Below the pieces are notes generated by a model. The model was given only the letters and a program-made list of their open reading frames with translations, ran no database searches and was not told the DNA's origin. DNA of 64,000 nucleotides from Oikopleura dioica (lineage: Eukaryota > Chordata > Appendicularia > Copelata > Oikopleuridae): the NCBI GenBank assembly GCA_907165135.1, contig OU015568.1, positions 9,928,501-9,992,500 on the forward strand, given 5' to 3'. Made by a program: the position numbers and the translations under genes. Of the stretch, positions 1 through 12,799 are shown piece by piece (the first letter of the stretch is position 1; the number at the start of each line of letters is the position of its first letter).

Positions 1-1352
1 AGGAGCTCAATGGTGTCATTTCGTCCATCAAAGACTGCCACTTCAGAAATATCATGATCATCGGAGGAAAAGGGTCTGGGAAGTCGTCTGCGAACCGATA
101 TGCCTGCAACATGATGTTGAAGAAGTATGGGAAAGTGATTTGGGTGGAATGCGATCCTGGACAGCCAGAATTCGATGTTCCCGGATTCATGAGCCTGACT
201 GAAGTTCATCTACCTCGAATCGGCCCTAGTTACTGTACATTAGGTCAAGCATATTACAAAACAAGAGGTAACATTTCTTATCCAAGACATAATTCCATTA
301 GGTATTGCTTGTAGCTCGAACATTTCTTGGCGACGTTTCTCCAGGTCAAAATCCGCGACGATACATGCAATGTGTCAATTTTCTCCAATCACAGTTGAAA
401 CTTCATTATCGAAACTCGGGCCTTCCCGTTATTTACAACGGCATGGGCTGGATCCGAGCACTTGGCCTCGCCCTTACACAGGATATCATCAGAGATTGCA
501 ATGTAGAACTGGTTTATTATCTGAAAGCGAATTCTTCGAATGATCTGCCTGATGGAATGGATCCACAAGCCTTATTAGCTACGAGGGGTTATCTATCTTA
601 TCCAACGTAAGTTATGCATTCACAAACCTAATCCTTATCCTCTTTAGTCCTGATGACGGCCGAGTAAAAATCGTAGAAGACCTGAGCGTCACTGTCAAAG
701 CTGCTATTGACCGAAAACGAATCACTAAAGGCTCTCAGCGAGAATGGCACGCGCGGGACAAACGAGACGCGTTGTATTCGATCTATTTCCACCGAATTTT
801 CAACGACCCGGATTACATGAGTCCCTGTAGAATCAGCTTGAATGATTGCGTCTTCAATATTTTGAATAGAAATGTGAGGGATATATTTGCATTGCTGAAG
901 CATTCGCTTGTTGGATTGGGAAGAATTGAAAGAAATTACTTTCCAAGATTAGATCGAGATGGTAATTTAACTTTTTTAAAACAGACTTGAATGTATTTTT
1001 AGGTTTTAGAAGGATATCGTACGATAATGGCTTTGAGTCTTGCTACGGGTTCGCTTGGATCATGGACGTTGATTTGGCTAAAGGAGAAATTCTGATTCAC
1101 TCGGACTTGACGCTAGAAGAACTGAAAGAGTTAGACATAAATTGCTTTATTTGCGCTAACTTATCACTGCCACTGTAAGTATCCCTGAAATTAACAGGCC
1201 ATTGACGATGTTTAAGTGATAATTTCTTTGAAAAAGAAGCACAGAAAGCCTACCCGAAGACAAAGCCGTATCTTCATATGCGAAATTATGACTTAGCCAC
1301 TGCTAACAAGTTCAAAAATACTCAAGTTCTGAAGAAAAAGACTGAAAAATGA
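1..1352 (+). CDS. NOL9: NOL9/GRC3-like polynucleotide 5'-kinase (3' part, start outside window)
   Basis: This is the C-terminal part of a nucleolar polynucleotide 5'-kinase. The family phosphorylates 5'-OH RNA ends during rRNA internal-spacer processing. The first visible exon carries a clear Walker A loop (GGKGSGKSS, bases 69-95) followed by a WVECDPGQPEF segment, the usual strand after the P-loop in the NOL9/GRC3/CLP1 group. Later exons hold FLGDVSPGQNP and YNGMGWI-type motifs of the same family. My exons are 1-267, 315-606, 648-961, 1003-1174 and 1217-1352, with introns of only 41-47 nt, all GT-AG and phase-consistent. The first intron requires the acceptor at 314 rather than the nearer AG at 300. 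The protein ends in a Lys-rich tail and a TGA at 1350-1352. CLP1 is the main alternative, but the linker after the P-loop fits NOL9 better. Confidence 0.85.
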
Positions 1353-1358
1353 AAGTTT

Positions 1359-1364
1359 AATAAA
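1359..1364 (+). promoter_or_regulatory. Polyadenylation signal AATAAA of the NOL9-like gene
   Basis: A perfect AATAAA lies 6 nt after the stop codon. Such short 3' UTRs recur throughout this window. Confidence 0.6.
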
Positions 1365-1424
1365 TTAATCCTTTCAAAAAGCAGTTTCAACAGCAGTTTT
1401 TTGTCGCACGCAAAAGCAGGAGAT

Positions 1425-1432
1425 TATAAAAA
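1425..1432 (+). promoter_or_regulatory. Possible TATA box of the coiled-coil gene
   Basis: TATAAAAA lies about 60 nt after the poly(A) signal of the preceding gene. It would place transcription start near 1455, upstream of the coiled-coil gene whose first certain ATG is at 1711. Confidence 0.4.
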
Positions 1433-1710
1433 GACGTAGTAATTACGAGATGAATGAGTAATCGTTAATTCAAAAGGTAAAATCGAAGAAAGCCGTAACA
1501 AGCTGCCTGACCATCGATTGAGCTTTTGTTAGAGTTGAAAGCGCTGTCTCTAGAACAATTTGTTTGTTTTGACTGAAAGTTGGCTGGAAGAGATCCAGGA
1601 AGTTGTGAAGAAGGCGCCTTGGTTGAGTTATGTCTTCAGTGAGAAGGTAATTGAGGCTGGAATTGATTACTTAGGGACTCAGAAGATTGAGTGAAAGATT
1701 CTCTATCTAA

Positions 1711-2200
1711 ATGACTAAATCAAAAATCTTAAAAACTTTTCTTTCGACGCTAAAATGGCTTCGTAGGGACACGATGCTGGAAGACACTCTTCTTGAGAAC
1801 TCCGAGCTAAAGAAGAAGATCGAAAAGCTCGAGGACAAGATCAGGAATCAAGAAGAAAAGATAAAATCTTTGGAAGAAAAGAAAGACAAGTACAAGAAGG
1901 AAGCTGCTGCCGCAAAAGGGTTGAAAATCCGCGAAGGTTTCCTTGATTAAATTCGAAAATTTCTCGAAAGTTTCTACTTTTCAGATAATTTCGATGAAAA
2001 TCGTCAGAAAAGATACGAGTCGATTAGAACGAAGTATGGAATGAAAGACCCCAACGCAGCGAATCCTTTTGACAAGGGTTTAAAAGATTTAAAGCCTTTA
2101 CTTTTCAGTTGAACAAATCTTTAAACTTTTTGAAGACGACTGTGTCCAAGAGAGCCCGAAGAAGAAGGGATTCTTTGGAGGTTTCTTTGGAAGTTCTTGA
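1711..2200 (+). CDS. Small charged coiled-coil protein
   Basis: Three exons (1711-1936, 1985-2077, 2109-2200) join in phase to give a 136-residue protein. Residues about 20-70 are a continuous Lys/Glu-rich heptad-like coiled coil (ENSELKKKIEKLEDKIRNQE). The C-terminus ends in a Gly/Phe-rich tail (KKKGFFGGFFGSS). The second intron is only 31 nt. No family is recognised. An alternative 5' structure is possible: an open frame from about 1556 to 1691 (TESWLEEIQEVVKKAPWLS) can splice at 1692/1765 into ThrMetLeuGluAsp in the same frame, adding an N-terminal helix. I prefer the ATG at 1711 because it needs no extra exon, but the alternative is credible. Confidence 0.55.
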
Positions 2201-2223
2201 TCTAACTGTTTAACCAAGCACGC

Positions 2224-2229
2224 AATAAA
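2224..2229 (+). promoter_or_regulatory. Polyadenylation signal of the coiled-coil gene
   Basis: AATAAA sits 24 nt after the stop codon at 2198-2200. Confidence 0.55.
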
Positions 2230-4699
<2,470 letters not shown>

Positions 4700-4723
4700 A
4701 TCCAGAGCGACGACACCTAAAGT

Positions 4724-4756
4724 CCTTCAGTGGGGGGGTAACCTTCCCACTGAAGG
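4724..4756 (+). other. 11-bp perfect hairpin in the beta-tubulin 3' UTR
   Basis: CCTTCAGTGGG (4724-4734) pairs perfectly with CCCACTGAAGG (4746-4756) around an 11-nt loop, starting 25 nt after the stop codon. It is an RNA-level stem-loop candidate in the 3' UTR. Confidence 0.6.
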
Positions 4757-4857
4757 CAAACCACTTCTTCAAGGCGCCTGGGTACCAGCCAAGTGCCCTG
4801 TACAAAAACCACCACCAACCTCAAATCTGCAACAGTTCAGCTGCAGTTTTATTGCCC

Positions 4858-4879
4858 CCTCCTAGCTTCGGCTTGGAGG
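4858..4879 (+). other. TTCG-loop hairpin next to the beta-tubulin poly(A) signal
   Basis: CCTCC/GGAGG and AGC/GCT stems enclose a TTCG tetraloop with one T-T mismatch, ending 4 nt before AATAAA at 4884-4889. UUCG is an exceptionally stable RNA tetraloop. Confidence 0.6.
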
Positions 4880-4883
4880 TGTT

Positions 4884-4889
4884 AATAAA
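4884..4889 (+). promoter_or_regulatory. Polyadenylation signal of beta-tubulin
   Basis: AATAAA about 185 nt after the stop, immediately downstream of the TTCG hairpin. Confidence 0.65.
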
Positions 4890-5860
4890 TTAAATTAAAA
4901 CTATCCTTTGTGTCACTTGTCATTTTATTCCGGTCGTGTCGGTAGTTGATTGTAGTCTTGGTTGATAGGTAGTACGAGAGTTATCAGAAAACCGCTAGAA
5001 CACCTTTCGCGTTGTGATAGCTTTTATCTTTCCGCCCGCGGAATTGTTAATTTACATCGTTCTTATCACAGACCTCTAGTCGCGGTACTTGTCGTCAGTA
5101 AGAGTTGAACCCGGGACAGATTTGAACAGGAGCGTGTATCTGATCAGAGTAATTAATCTGTTTGGAGCGGCGCGTCAGGCTGATAACAAACTTAGAAGAT
5201 TAGTCAGTTGACAGGCGTCGGACAGGTTAGTAAGTGCGTGCGACTTTTTGAGGTCATCGCTTGAGGAAATGACGACAGAATCAGAAGTCACGGTAATTTT
5301 ACTGTACGCCTCTGATGTGAAAATTAGATGTTCATTACATAGATTACGGTAAAATTGGATTTTTTGACAGCAAATCATTGATTTCAACTACTATTTATTC
5401 AAATGGAATCGTAAAAAATGAAATGACATGAATGTTGAAATTTTCAATTGAATAATTTTTCGGTGAAATTTATTGTTTTTGATTAATTTGATTAGTCGCA
5501 CGTTCTAAAAGGTCGTGAGACCGCGCGAAACGCGGCGCATTTTAGGTATTTAAATTGATCCGGGCGTAAATAAATTTCTGCTTGGGCATAAGCCGTCGTC
5601 TTAGAACTTAATGCTGCCGGGTACTGTACAGTGTTTAAGGTTGTTTGAAAGGAGCTTTGTGTGATATAGCTGGACTCTCTGTTGGTTTAGCTTTATCCCC
5701 GCTTGTGGGCATGTCCTCCCTACTCCGCTATATTTCAGTTGAAAAATTCTCAGTCGGAGAAAACCCTTTCGAGGCCGACTCAGAAATTTGGAAAACTTTT
5801 TTTTCTTCAGAGAGAGTTGGGAAGATGAAAAATGTTGGAAAAGGCAAAGAGAATGTTTTT
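4890..5860 (+). other. Intergenic region between beta-tubulin and the FERM gene
   Basis: No supportable protein gene. It holds a compact foldable element at 5505-5545 (listed separately). A minus-strand GGTTCAA box near 5104-5116 resembles a tRNA B box, but no A box or acceptor stem could be fitted. Confidence 0.4.
5505..5545 (+). ncRNA. Candidate small structured RNA element
   Basis: CTAAAA (5505-5510) pairs with TTTTAG (5540-5545). Inside are two hairpins: GGTC-GTGA-GACC (5511-5522), whose loop is a GNRA-type tetraloop, and CGCG-AAA-CGCG (5524-5534). The whole is a miniature three-way junction. No known RNA family is recognised and transcription is unknown. It could also be a chance foldback. 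Confidence 0.25.
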
Positions 5861-5861
5861 C

Positions 5862-5863
5862 AG
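5862..5863 (+). promoter_or_regulatory. Probable spliced-leader acceptor of the FERM gene
   Basis: TTTTTCAG ends 10 nt before ATG 5874. The upstream frame is open to another ATG at 5832, so a longer N-terminus is the alternative. Confidence 0.4.
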
Positions 5864-5873
5864 TAGAGACAAG

Positions 5874-8800
5874 ATGCGCAAACGGGTGGAACGGCGCACG
5901 ATAAGAATTGAATTAGAAGCGACGATTGATGGGAGCAGGACGGCGACTTTGACGGTTGATGTGAGTTTTTCAGGCTTTCGGAGTGAAATACCAAGGGGTT
6001 CTTGTCTTGCTAGCTGGGGAAAATGAGTTATAACACAGTTTGAAACTCGATTTTTCGAGTGGTTTGAAGATCAAGTTTCTTAATCGTTTGTCAAGATCGG
6101 ATGTAGTCAATGCATCAATCCATAATAATTTAGACGTCAGACTCAGTCCTCAATAGAGCTTATACTGCAATTATATTCGGGACTTGATTTAATTAGCATA
6201 AAATTGATTGAGATGCGAACAAGCGACTCTTCGAAACAAGGCGGTGTCGGATAATTGCGGCCAAAAATTCACACGTACTTATTTCTCTGCCCCACCACGC
6301 ACCTTGTCGAATAAATAACTTGTTCGTAAATATTCTGAATTCAGCCCAGATGGACGGTCAAAACCGTGCTGCTTGAGATCTGCCGAGTTCCTGATCTGGA
6401 GATTCGCCAAAATTACATTTTCGGATTGGCAAAAGAGAAAGGTAAATCTCCGTGACCAATGCATTTCCCATTTCTTCCTTTGATCTTTTGCTATTGCCGC
6501 AACATAGGAGATGAGCCGCAATAGACGATCTTTCGTAAACTTTATAAAAAAAAGAATAGACAGCTGCATAATTTATGCGCCACAAGTGAAAAACGTAATT
6601 ATCCAGTGTCGGGTTAAACATGATTTGAATTTTGAGCGGATCGTGTAAAACAAGATTGAGCAAAGTTTAAAAGCTCTGTTTGGGCTTAAATAAATGTTCA
6701 TGAAGATTTTCGCAGCTACGGTAATGCAAGCGATGGTAGAAGAATTTCCTGTCTGTGAGACAGAATGCTTTGAAGATCAAACGATTTTCTTTGCATTCGA
6801 CTTTTTGAATATCTGATAACTGTGTCGCCATTGCTTGCGGTAAATAAATCTCAGAAGCAGAAACACTCTCCACGCTGTTGAATTTTAAAAAGCTCAACCC
6901 GGCTTTTGGGGGATTAAACGCACATGCTCCTGTGATATCGAAAACTCTAGTGCCTATCGGCTTATCTTGCTATCTTAGAGAGTAAGAGTGATAAGATATT
7001 GGAATTGGCGAGCTATGATAATTTGAGAATTTTAGACGGAGAGTTGTATTTTCTGCAGAAAGACAAGGCGATCGGAGACGAGGCACCTAAGGGCTGGAAA
7101 GATGGGAAAGACCCAAAGCCTTTTGACGTTCATCTCAAGGTAAAATTATCTTATAAAGATAGCTCGACAAAATTGTTGGTTTCGTTATTTGAAAATTCGT
7201 TAGAGAGATTGGTTTAGGTGCAATTTTTTGTCGTGCATCCAGAAATGCAGCTGCTTGACGCTGGAAGCCGCAGATACTATTATCTCTCCATAAAGAATAA
7301 ACTCGCCAAGAAACGGTTCATTTCTTTTCTTAAAGTTCTACTCTCTACCTTTCATTCTTTTTTTCTGAACTGAGTCTGAGTCAAATGTAATATGGCCATT
7401 AGAGCAAATTATGGAGACGGTTGCCTTCGCGCTGCAGGTTTGTTGATTGGGTCTCATTAGCTCTGGAATGTTGAAATTATAGTCGGAGTATGGCGACCAG
7501 GATCCCAGCAAGTTCCAGGCAGCGGCTCAGAGATTTTCGCCGGAAATGCGCGGCGCATATTTAGCGCTAAACAAAATGGAACAACTTCCGGGGAGATTCT
7601 TGAGATCCTCGCGACGTACAATCCGGAATCGATGATGTTCAATCATTTTTCAGAACTCTTAAATTCCTAGTAACAAGGAAAAAGTTCCCATTTTAGTAAG
7701 TAAATGTCTGCTTATCTAATAAAAACAGCGCTGAGCCGTATCTAAAGCGTCCCGGGAGTGCTTATTTTCGTTTGGCTCACTTCCTCCCTCCCTGGGTCTT
7801 CTCCGATCAAAAAGTGCTAGAACTCGGGCGCGAGCGATTCCTGCGCAAGTGTCTCGGCCATTTGCACAGGTAAGTGTTATCAAAACACTTCTAAGCTGAA
7901 AATGAACTGTTCAGAAATTTACGCGGAAAGAGCAAATTTCAAGCTCAACTTGATTTCATCGAAGCTGCCTCCAAGATTGAAGATACTACAGGCAACAGCT
8001 ACCTCTTATACAAAAACAAACTCGGCAAAGTCCCCGCAGCAAGAATCGACATTGCCTTAGGCGGGATCCGATTTTTCAAACCAACTCCTCGAAACTCAAT
8101 TCCTACAAAGGTAAAGGAACTCTTTTTATTTTCTTCAGATTTCAATTTTAGCTTTTTGACTTCAAATGGTCGCAAATATGCTCTTTCCGAATTTCAAATA
8201 AGAAATTCGTGCTCCGCCAAGAAGATCAACCTGCCTGCCGAAAACTCGTATTTTCTTGCCTCTCGCACAAACGTGCTCGTTATTTGGTAAGAACTACAGT
8301 AGTTAATTTCTTGCAAATTTATTTTTACAATACGGATTTTGTTAAATCACCGCCCAACCCTTATTTTCTAGCTAATGTTTATCACGCAAACACACATCTT
8401 CGACTATCACCAACAGAAGATGTACAAGCCGCCTCAAAACGCTCTGCTCAAGAATATAGCTACCTCAAAGCCTGCCGTCGAGAATTCAGTCGACGAGTGG
8501 TCTCCCAAACGCATGATTATTTTAGAAGACTACGCCAGAAACAACTCCAACGCGGAGAAGGAAGATGATGATGTTTTCTTCATTGACGTGAGCAGCTCTA
8601 CGCTTAAAACGAACAACCCTGCTAGCCGAGCGCTCTCAGTTTCTACCCCTAAGCGACCGGAAGTCGTTGATCGTCTCCAAGGTCAGCTTTGATGCATTTT
8701 ACAAGCGCTTAAAATCGTTTTAGTCAAAATTCCAAGACACACGTCTATGTCAGCCGCGGACCAACCTGATCGACCAAATGGTGGTCTCAGGTACCAATCA

Positions 8801-8927
8801 ATGTTAAAAAAATTCTCTCTCTTCAAACTGTTTTAGGACATCTCCATTAGCTGTGCCAGCAATACCTCAGCGCCCGCCAGTGGCGCAAATTCCATCGAAA
8901 ATCCCACTCGCCGTTCTTTGTGAATAA
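5874..8927 (+). CDS. FERM-domain protein of the FRMD6/Willin/Expanded type
   Basis: A FERM scaffold resembling vertebrate FRMD6/FRMD1 and fly Expanded, a group linked to Hippo signalling and the cell cortex. My 13 exons (5874-5960, 6345-6441, 6979-7139, 7218-7334, 7405-7437, 7483-7615, 7654-7669, 7729-7869, 7915-8110, 8152-8286, 8372-8681, 8724-8790, 8837-8927) close in phase to 527 residues. The F1 lobe is at the start (RRTIRIELEA, TVKTVLLEIC). F2 has the VQFFVVHPEMQLL...YYYLSIKNKL pattern and ETVAFALQSEYGD. The F3/PH-like lobe has YLLYKNKLG, FDFKWSQICSF and KLVFSCLSHKRARYLL. A Pro-rich tail follows. ATG 5874 lies 11 nt after a TTTCAG acceptor typical of trans-splicing. Exons of 33 and 16 nt around 7405-7669 are the least certain part. 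Intron 6442-6978 is unusually long. Confidence 0.78.
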
Positions 8928-9303
8928 ACATGCACTAAATATTTGAGATATTCGATTTATTATGTTCTTGTATACAGCAGATAAGATGATTTGGGCGCAG
9001 CTTTGATCGTGCTGCAGATTTTCATTTATTTGTGAGGCAGCTCATATTGTTGACGTTTTGGAGGCATTTGAAGGTGTCCGTTTCGCGGAAATCTTCCTTT
9101 TCTTGAATAAATTATTAAAACTTCTGTCAAGTGAATATTCAGTCATAAATTTGGGTCATCACTCAGTAGCTTATGCGCACTTTATCAGGTCAAATTGAAC
9201 CATACGTCTGTATAACAGATAACATACTGTATTATACATGACCTTCTCGCCCTGCAGCCATGATGATGACAAGAAGTAAAAGGAACAAAACGACCAGAGT
9301 AAA
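8928..9303 (+). other. Intergenic region between convergent genes
   Basis: The FERM stop codon overlaps an AATAAA (8923-8928). The remaining 0.37 kb before the end of the next minus-strand gene shows no coding signal. Confidence 0.5.
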
Positions 9304-10009
9304 TTACTCTGAGTAATGTCGTCGAGAATAAATTAAAGATTGAATCTTACTTGTAAGTTTCGCCTCTTCAATGATCAAAAGCACGATCCCTGGCGCAGCC
9401 GTCATAATGATCAGACTAATGAGCAAAATAGCCAATTTCAAGCAATGGTTCTCTCGACCCGCGGAACTGCCCATCCAGTGACGTGCATCTTCTATGTCTT
9501 CACTGTTACTGAACATATTCATTGTAAAAAATCCTCCTCTGAATTCAAAATCGGATATCTTTTGTTAAAGTTGCCAGTTTGCTTCTTATCTACTTTTCTC
9601 TGAACAGAATTCTTTATGCGGACTAATTGAGCTCTGACGAAAATAAAGTAAGTTTAGATGGGGGCACTCAAAGACTCAAAAAGTATGCTTCTTTGTTTGA
9701 ATGAAAATATAATTAGCGGACTTACTCTTCTTCTGAGTTTCCGAAGATATTATACATGGAACTTGTCCTGCTTAAATGGCTGTTTGTCGGGAAGACAGAC
9801 ATTTTAAATAACTGTGTATTGAGAAAAATTATCACTATCGACATTGCATATCTATCTTCCATGTTCGACGTTATGTCAGCTTTAAACTCTATTGACCGTT
9901 TTGCATATATTTTTGATTGCTGTTCAAATCTTTTCATGATTTTTAAACAGTAACTTAGAGTTTAAAAACTCTTTCTTAGTTTTAAAACTTACCCAAGACT
10001 TAGTTTCAT
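9304..10009 (-). CDS. Small putative two-pass membrane protein
   Basis: Exons on the minus strand at 10009-9993, 9953-9726, 9508-9351 and an optional last splice ending at the TAA at 9304 give a protein of about 140 residues starting MKLSLGYCLKIMKRF. The exon phases agree, and a TTTATTTAG acceptor sits 3 nt before the ATG, as for trans-splicing. A hydrophobic stretch (YAMSIVIIFLNTQLF) and a second strong one (LKLAILLISLIIM...GIVLLII) suggest two membrane spans around an acidic segment. With or without the last 42-nt intron, the same stop codon is reached. The motif before the long intron (MYNIFGNSEEE) resembles the one that starts the next exon (MNMFSNSEDIED). No family is recognised. Confidence 0.45.
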
Positions 10010-10397
10010 CCTCTAAATAAAAAAAGATATGAAATCTTCAGTAAGTAACTGGTGAAACTAACGCAAATTAATGCTCATTTATCATTCACGCACAGGCTGC
10101 CCACTCATGCCCCCTGTCATTTTTAATACTGTTTCGCGAATTAATACTGATGCTTTTAGCAACTCTTCTAGGTGCTTAAAATACGCTGAAAGAAATCTCG
10201 GACTTAAAATGCGCAGAATGCATGTCAGACACGTGCGAAATTGAACTCGTTTTAGAAAATAGGCTGATAATGTTTGACTATCATTTAGAAGAAAGCTGAC
10301 TGCTCTCACCTGCTGCACATGCCTTTTCCCGATAAGAATTCTACACCCAGCATCAAATGTCCCCAAAATAGTTTTCCATCAAAAACGTTTCCACAAG
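10010..10397. other. Divergent promoter region
   Basis: About 0.39 kb separates the starts of the minus-strand membrane-protein gene and the plus-strand protease gene. No clear TATA box is visible on either side. A minus-strand open frame at 10082-10366 has no family features. Confidence 0.4.
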
Positions 10398-12719
10398 ATG
10401 AAGCTGGTATAAATAAATATTTTTAATAACAGAGATTGATTCTGAACTTTAGAGCTTTGTGATTGCTGGCTTCGTGGCAGCAGGGAAGAACAAGAAGGAG
10501 AAAAAAGAGTTTACTAGGGCTTACGGAATGGCCAAAAATTATGATTCAAGATGAATTCTTTCGATTTTCATCATGTCTAAGAAAAATATTATTGACCAAA
10601 AATAAGATAAGGCTCTCAAAAATCCACTGAAAGCCACATGGGATATCGGAAGTGAAAGCCTAACTTTGAGCGGAGACAGCAGTGTCCGAGACAAGGGTTG
10701 GCTCGATGGAGGCTACTGGTGCGACGACCAAACCCTCGATTCACCCTCATTTCGTCGAGGTGTTCAAGTAAATGAGCCGCAAAGCCGAATTATTGGCGGA
10801 GAGAATGCGCAAGTGAATGCTTGGCGCTGGATCGGATACTTTTATGGTTGCGGTTCGACATTGATTGCTTCTGATTGGGCTTTGACTGCAGCGCATTGCT
10901 GTACTATTCCGGTTGAGTACTTTGACGGCAAAGAGCTGTGCTTTGGCCGAGACGTGAAAAACATGAAGGACGATTTTGAGCAATGCTCTGAGATTGCTGA
11001 AATCATTCCGCACCCAGGTTACGATCGTTCGGAAACAGTCCTCAACGACATCTGCCTCCTCCGACTGAAGAAAAGGCTGAGCTACGGAGAAACTGTCCAA
11101 CCTGCATGTCTCCCAAAACAAGGAGAATCTCTCGAGTCTCTTTACCCAGATTTCGTCGGAAATGAACAAGGAGACAACAATGACTGTTTTGTCGCCGGAT
11201 GGGGATATCGCCAAGAAGGCTGGTACATGAGCTTGCCGACGATTCTTCAAGACGCAAAAGTCAACGCTCTGAAAAACGAAACATGCGAGGCTGCATATAC
11301 TAGAGAAGTTCACGGACGAATCAATGAGTATTACCGGCGCGATGTGATGAGCTGCTTCGGTCATCTTGAGGGTGGAATCGATGCATGCCAAGGGGACTCA
11401 GGCGGACCTATGATTTGCTTGGAGAAATCGACAACCGTCAATGGCCATACTAATCCAGGAAAGAGTTGCGATCGAAAATGAAATATATTGATAATTGAGT
11501 CAGTGGTTAACTCGATAAAGTACTTCGAGGAGTCGTCTCCTGGGGAGAAGGATGTGGACGTGAAGGCCGTCCAGGTGTCTATGCTAGGAACCGTGACTGA
11601 CTTTAATATGTAATTATAAATTAAATTATAACAAAAATTATAAATTTAATATGTGCGCGAACCTTATGCATCACGGAAAAGAACAAGCGCTTTTGTCGAC
11701 TGGATCCAGAGCACAATCCAAGACAAATCAACATTCGTGAATCCACAATGCCCCGACCCAGAGAACTATTTCATAATTCAAGGTATTATATGAAATATAA
11801 ATGAATGATTTTTATCAAAAGGTGGGGCCGTTCTGGACTGCAGTTGGGAAATGTGTACCGTTCACTGTACTCAACCAGGACTCACTCCTTCCGTGAGCGA
11901 AGTTAACTGCGATGTTCGCCGACGGAACTGGAATCCTTTCTTGAGCGGCACCGTCATCACCTGTGCCGAAGACACAGGAGTTTTCACGAACTGCGGGGCG
12001 TTGACCGATTTTTATAATGAAGTCGATACAGACAATATTGATTTCAACTGCTCTGGAAACACTTGCAATTTAGAAGCAAAAGACCCGTCGAGGCACGAAG
12101 TTTTTCCGAAAAGGATCTGGTGCCAAGGAAATCGCCCGAACTATCAAGGAAACAAACTCATTGCTTACCCAAAAGGATCAACAGCCAATTGTGGTAATTT
12201 TTACGAAGCGTGGCCGACCGCCTTGGAAGCTGGAATCAGAGCTGAATGCTCTAATTACAAGTGTGAGCTTCATCCAGCAGATGGTGATGATATTGTCTGG
12301 CCTTTCAAGTTTCCCAAGTGCAGCAGAGGTAAATGGTCGTTCGGAAGACAGGCCATCCCAGAAGATACTGTTTTCAAGTCTATCTCTTGGAGCGAATACA
12401 GGTACAAATACAGGTTGTGATATAAAAGTCATTTCATTATTTCAGAGAGGAAGACAACCCATATTTGGACTGTGGAAGGTCAGAAAGAACGATGTCAGAT
12501 TTCGGAAGCTTTGTGGGGGACAAGAATCAATTCAGAAGTTTTTCTAACGAAATTGCTTTCTGTTACCCTGATAATTGGTTCAACATCAATTACTGCAACT
12601 TCTACTGTCCAACATCGAACCCAAACAAACCCAGAAAGATCAATACGACATTCAAATGTGCAAAAGGAAACTGGAAGCCGAAGCTCACCAAGAAACGACA
12701 AAACAGTCTCAGATGCTAA
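10398..12719 (+). CDS. Secreted trypsin-like serine protease with Cys-rich C-terminal modules
   Basis: An S1-family protease. The start encodes a signal peptide (MKLSFVIAGFVAA) split by a 46-nt intron, then a propeptide and the activation site R-IIGG near residue 96. The triad is visible: His in LTAAHC, Asp in NDICLL, Ser in GDSGGP. The Asp six residues before that Ser predicts trypsin-like specificity. The domain ends GVYAR...AFVDWIQ. About 300 further residues are Cys-rich, with spacing loosely like sushi or house-protein cysteine modules, suggesting an extracellular-matrix role. Exons: 10398-10406, 10453-10549, 10607-11464, 11521-11587, 11682-11782, 11822-12401, 12446-12719 (661 residues, phases consistent). 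Introns 10550-10606 and 11588-11681 have no usable GT donor and are best read as GA-AG. Confidence 0.85.
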
Positions 12720-12799
12720 AGAAATTAAATCAAAAAAAAAGAAGCAATTTGTTATTTATAAATTTGCAGTAGAGATAAAAAAATGCATATGTTTGTTGT

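Noticed and set aside
5095-5130. Minus-strand tRNA suggested by a GGTTCAA box
   Set aside because: No matching A box at the right distance and no acceptor stem.
10747-11391. 214-codon minus-strand frame over the protease
   Set aside because: Antisense shadow of the trypsin exon, whose catalytic motifs are unambiguous on the plus strand.
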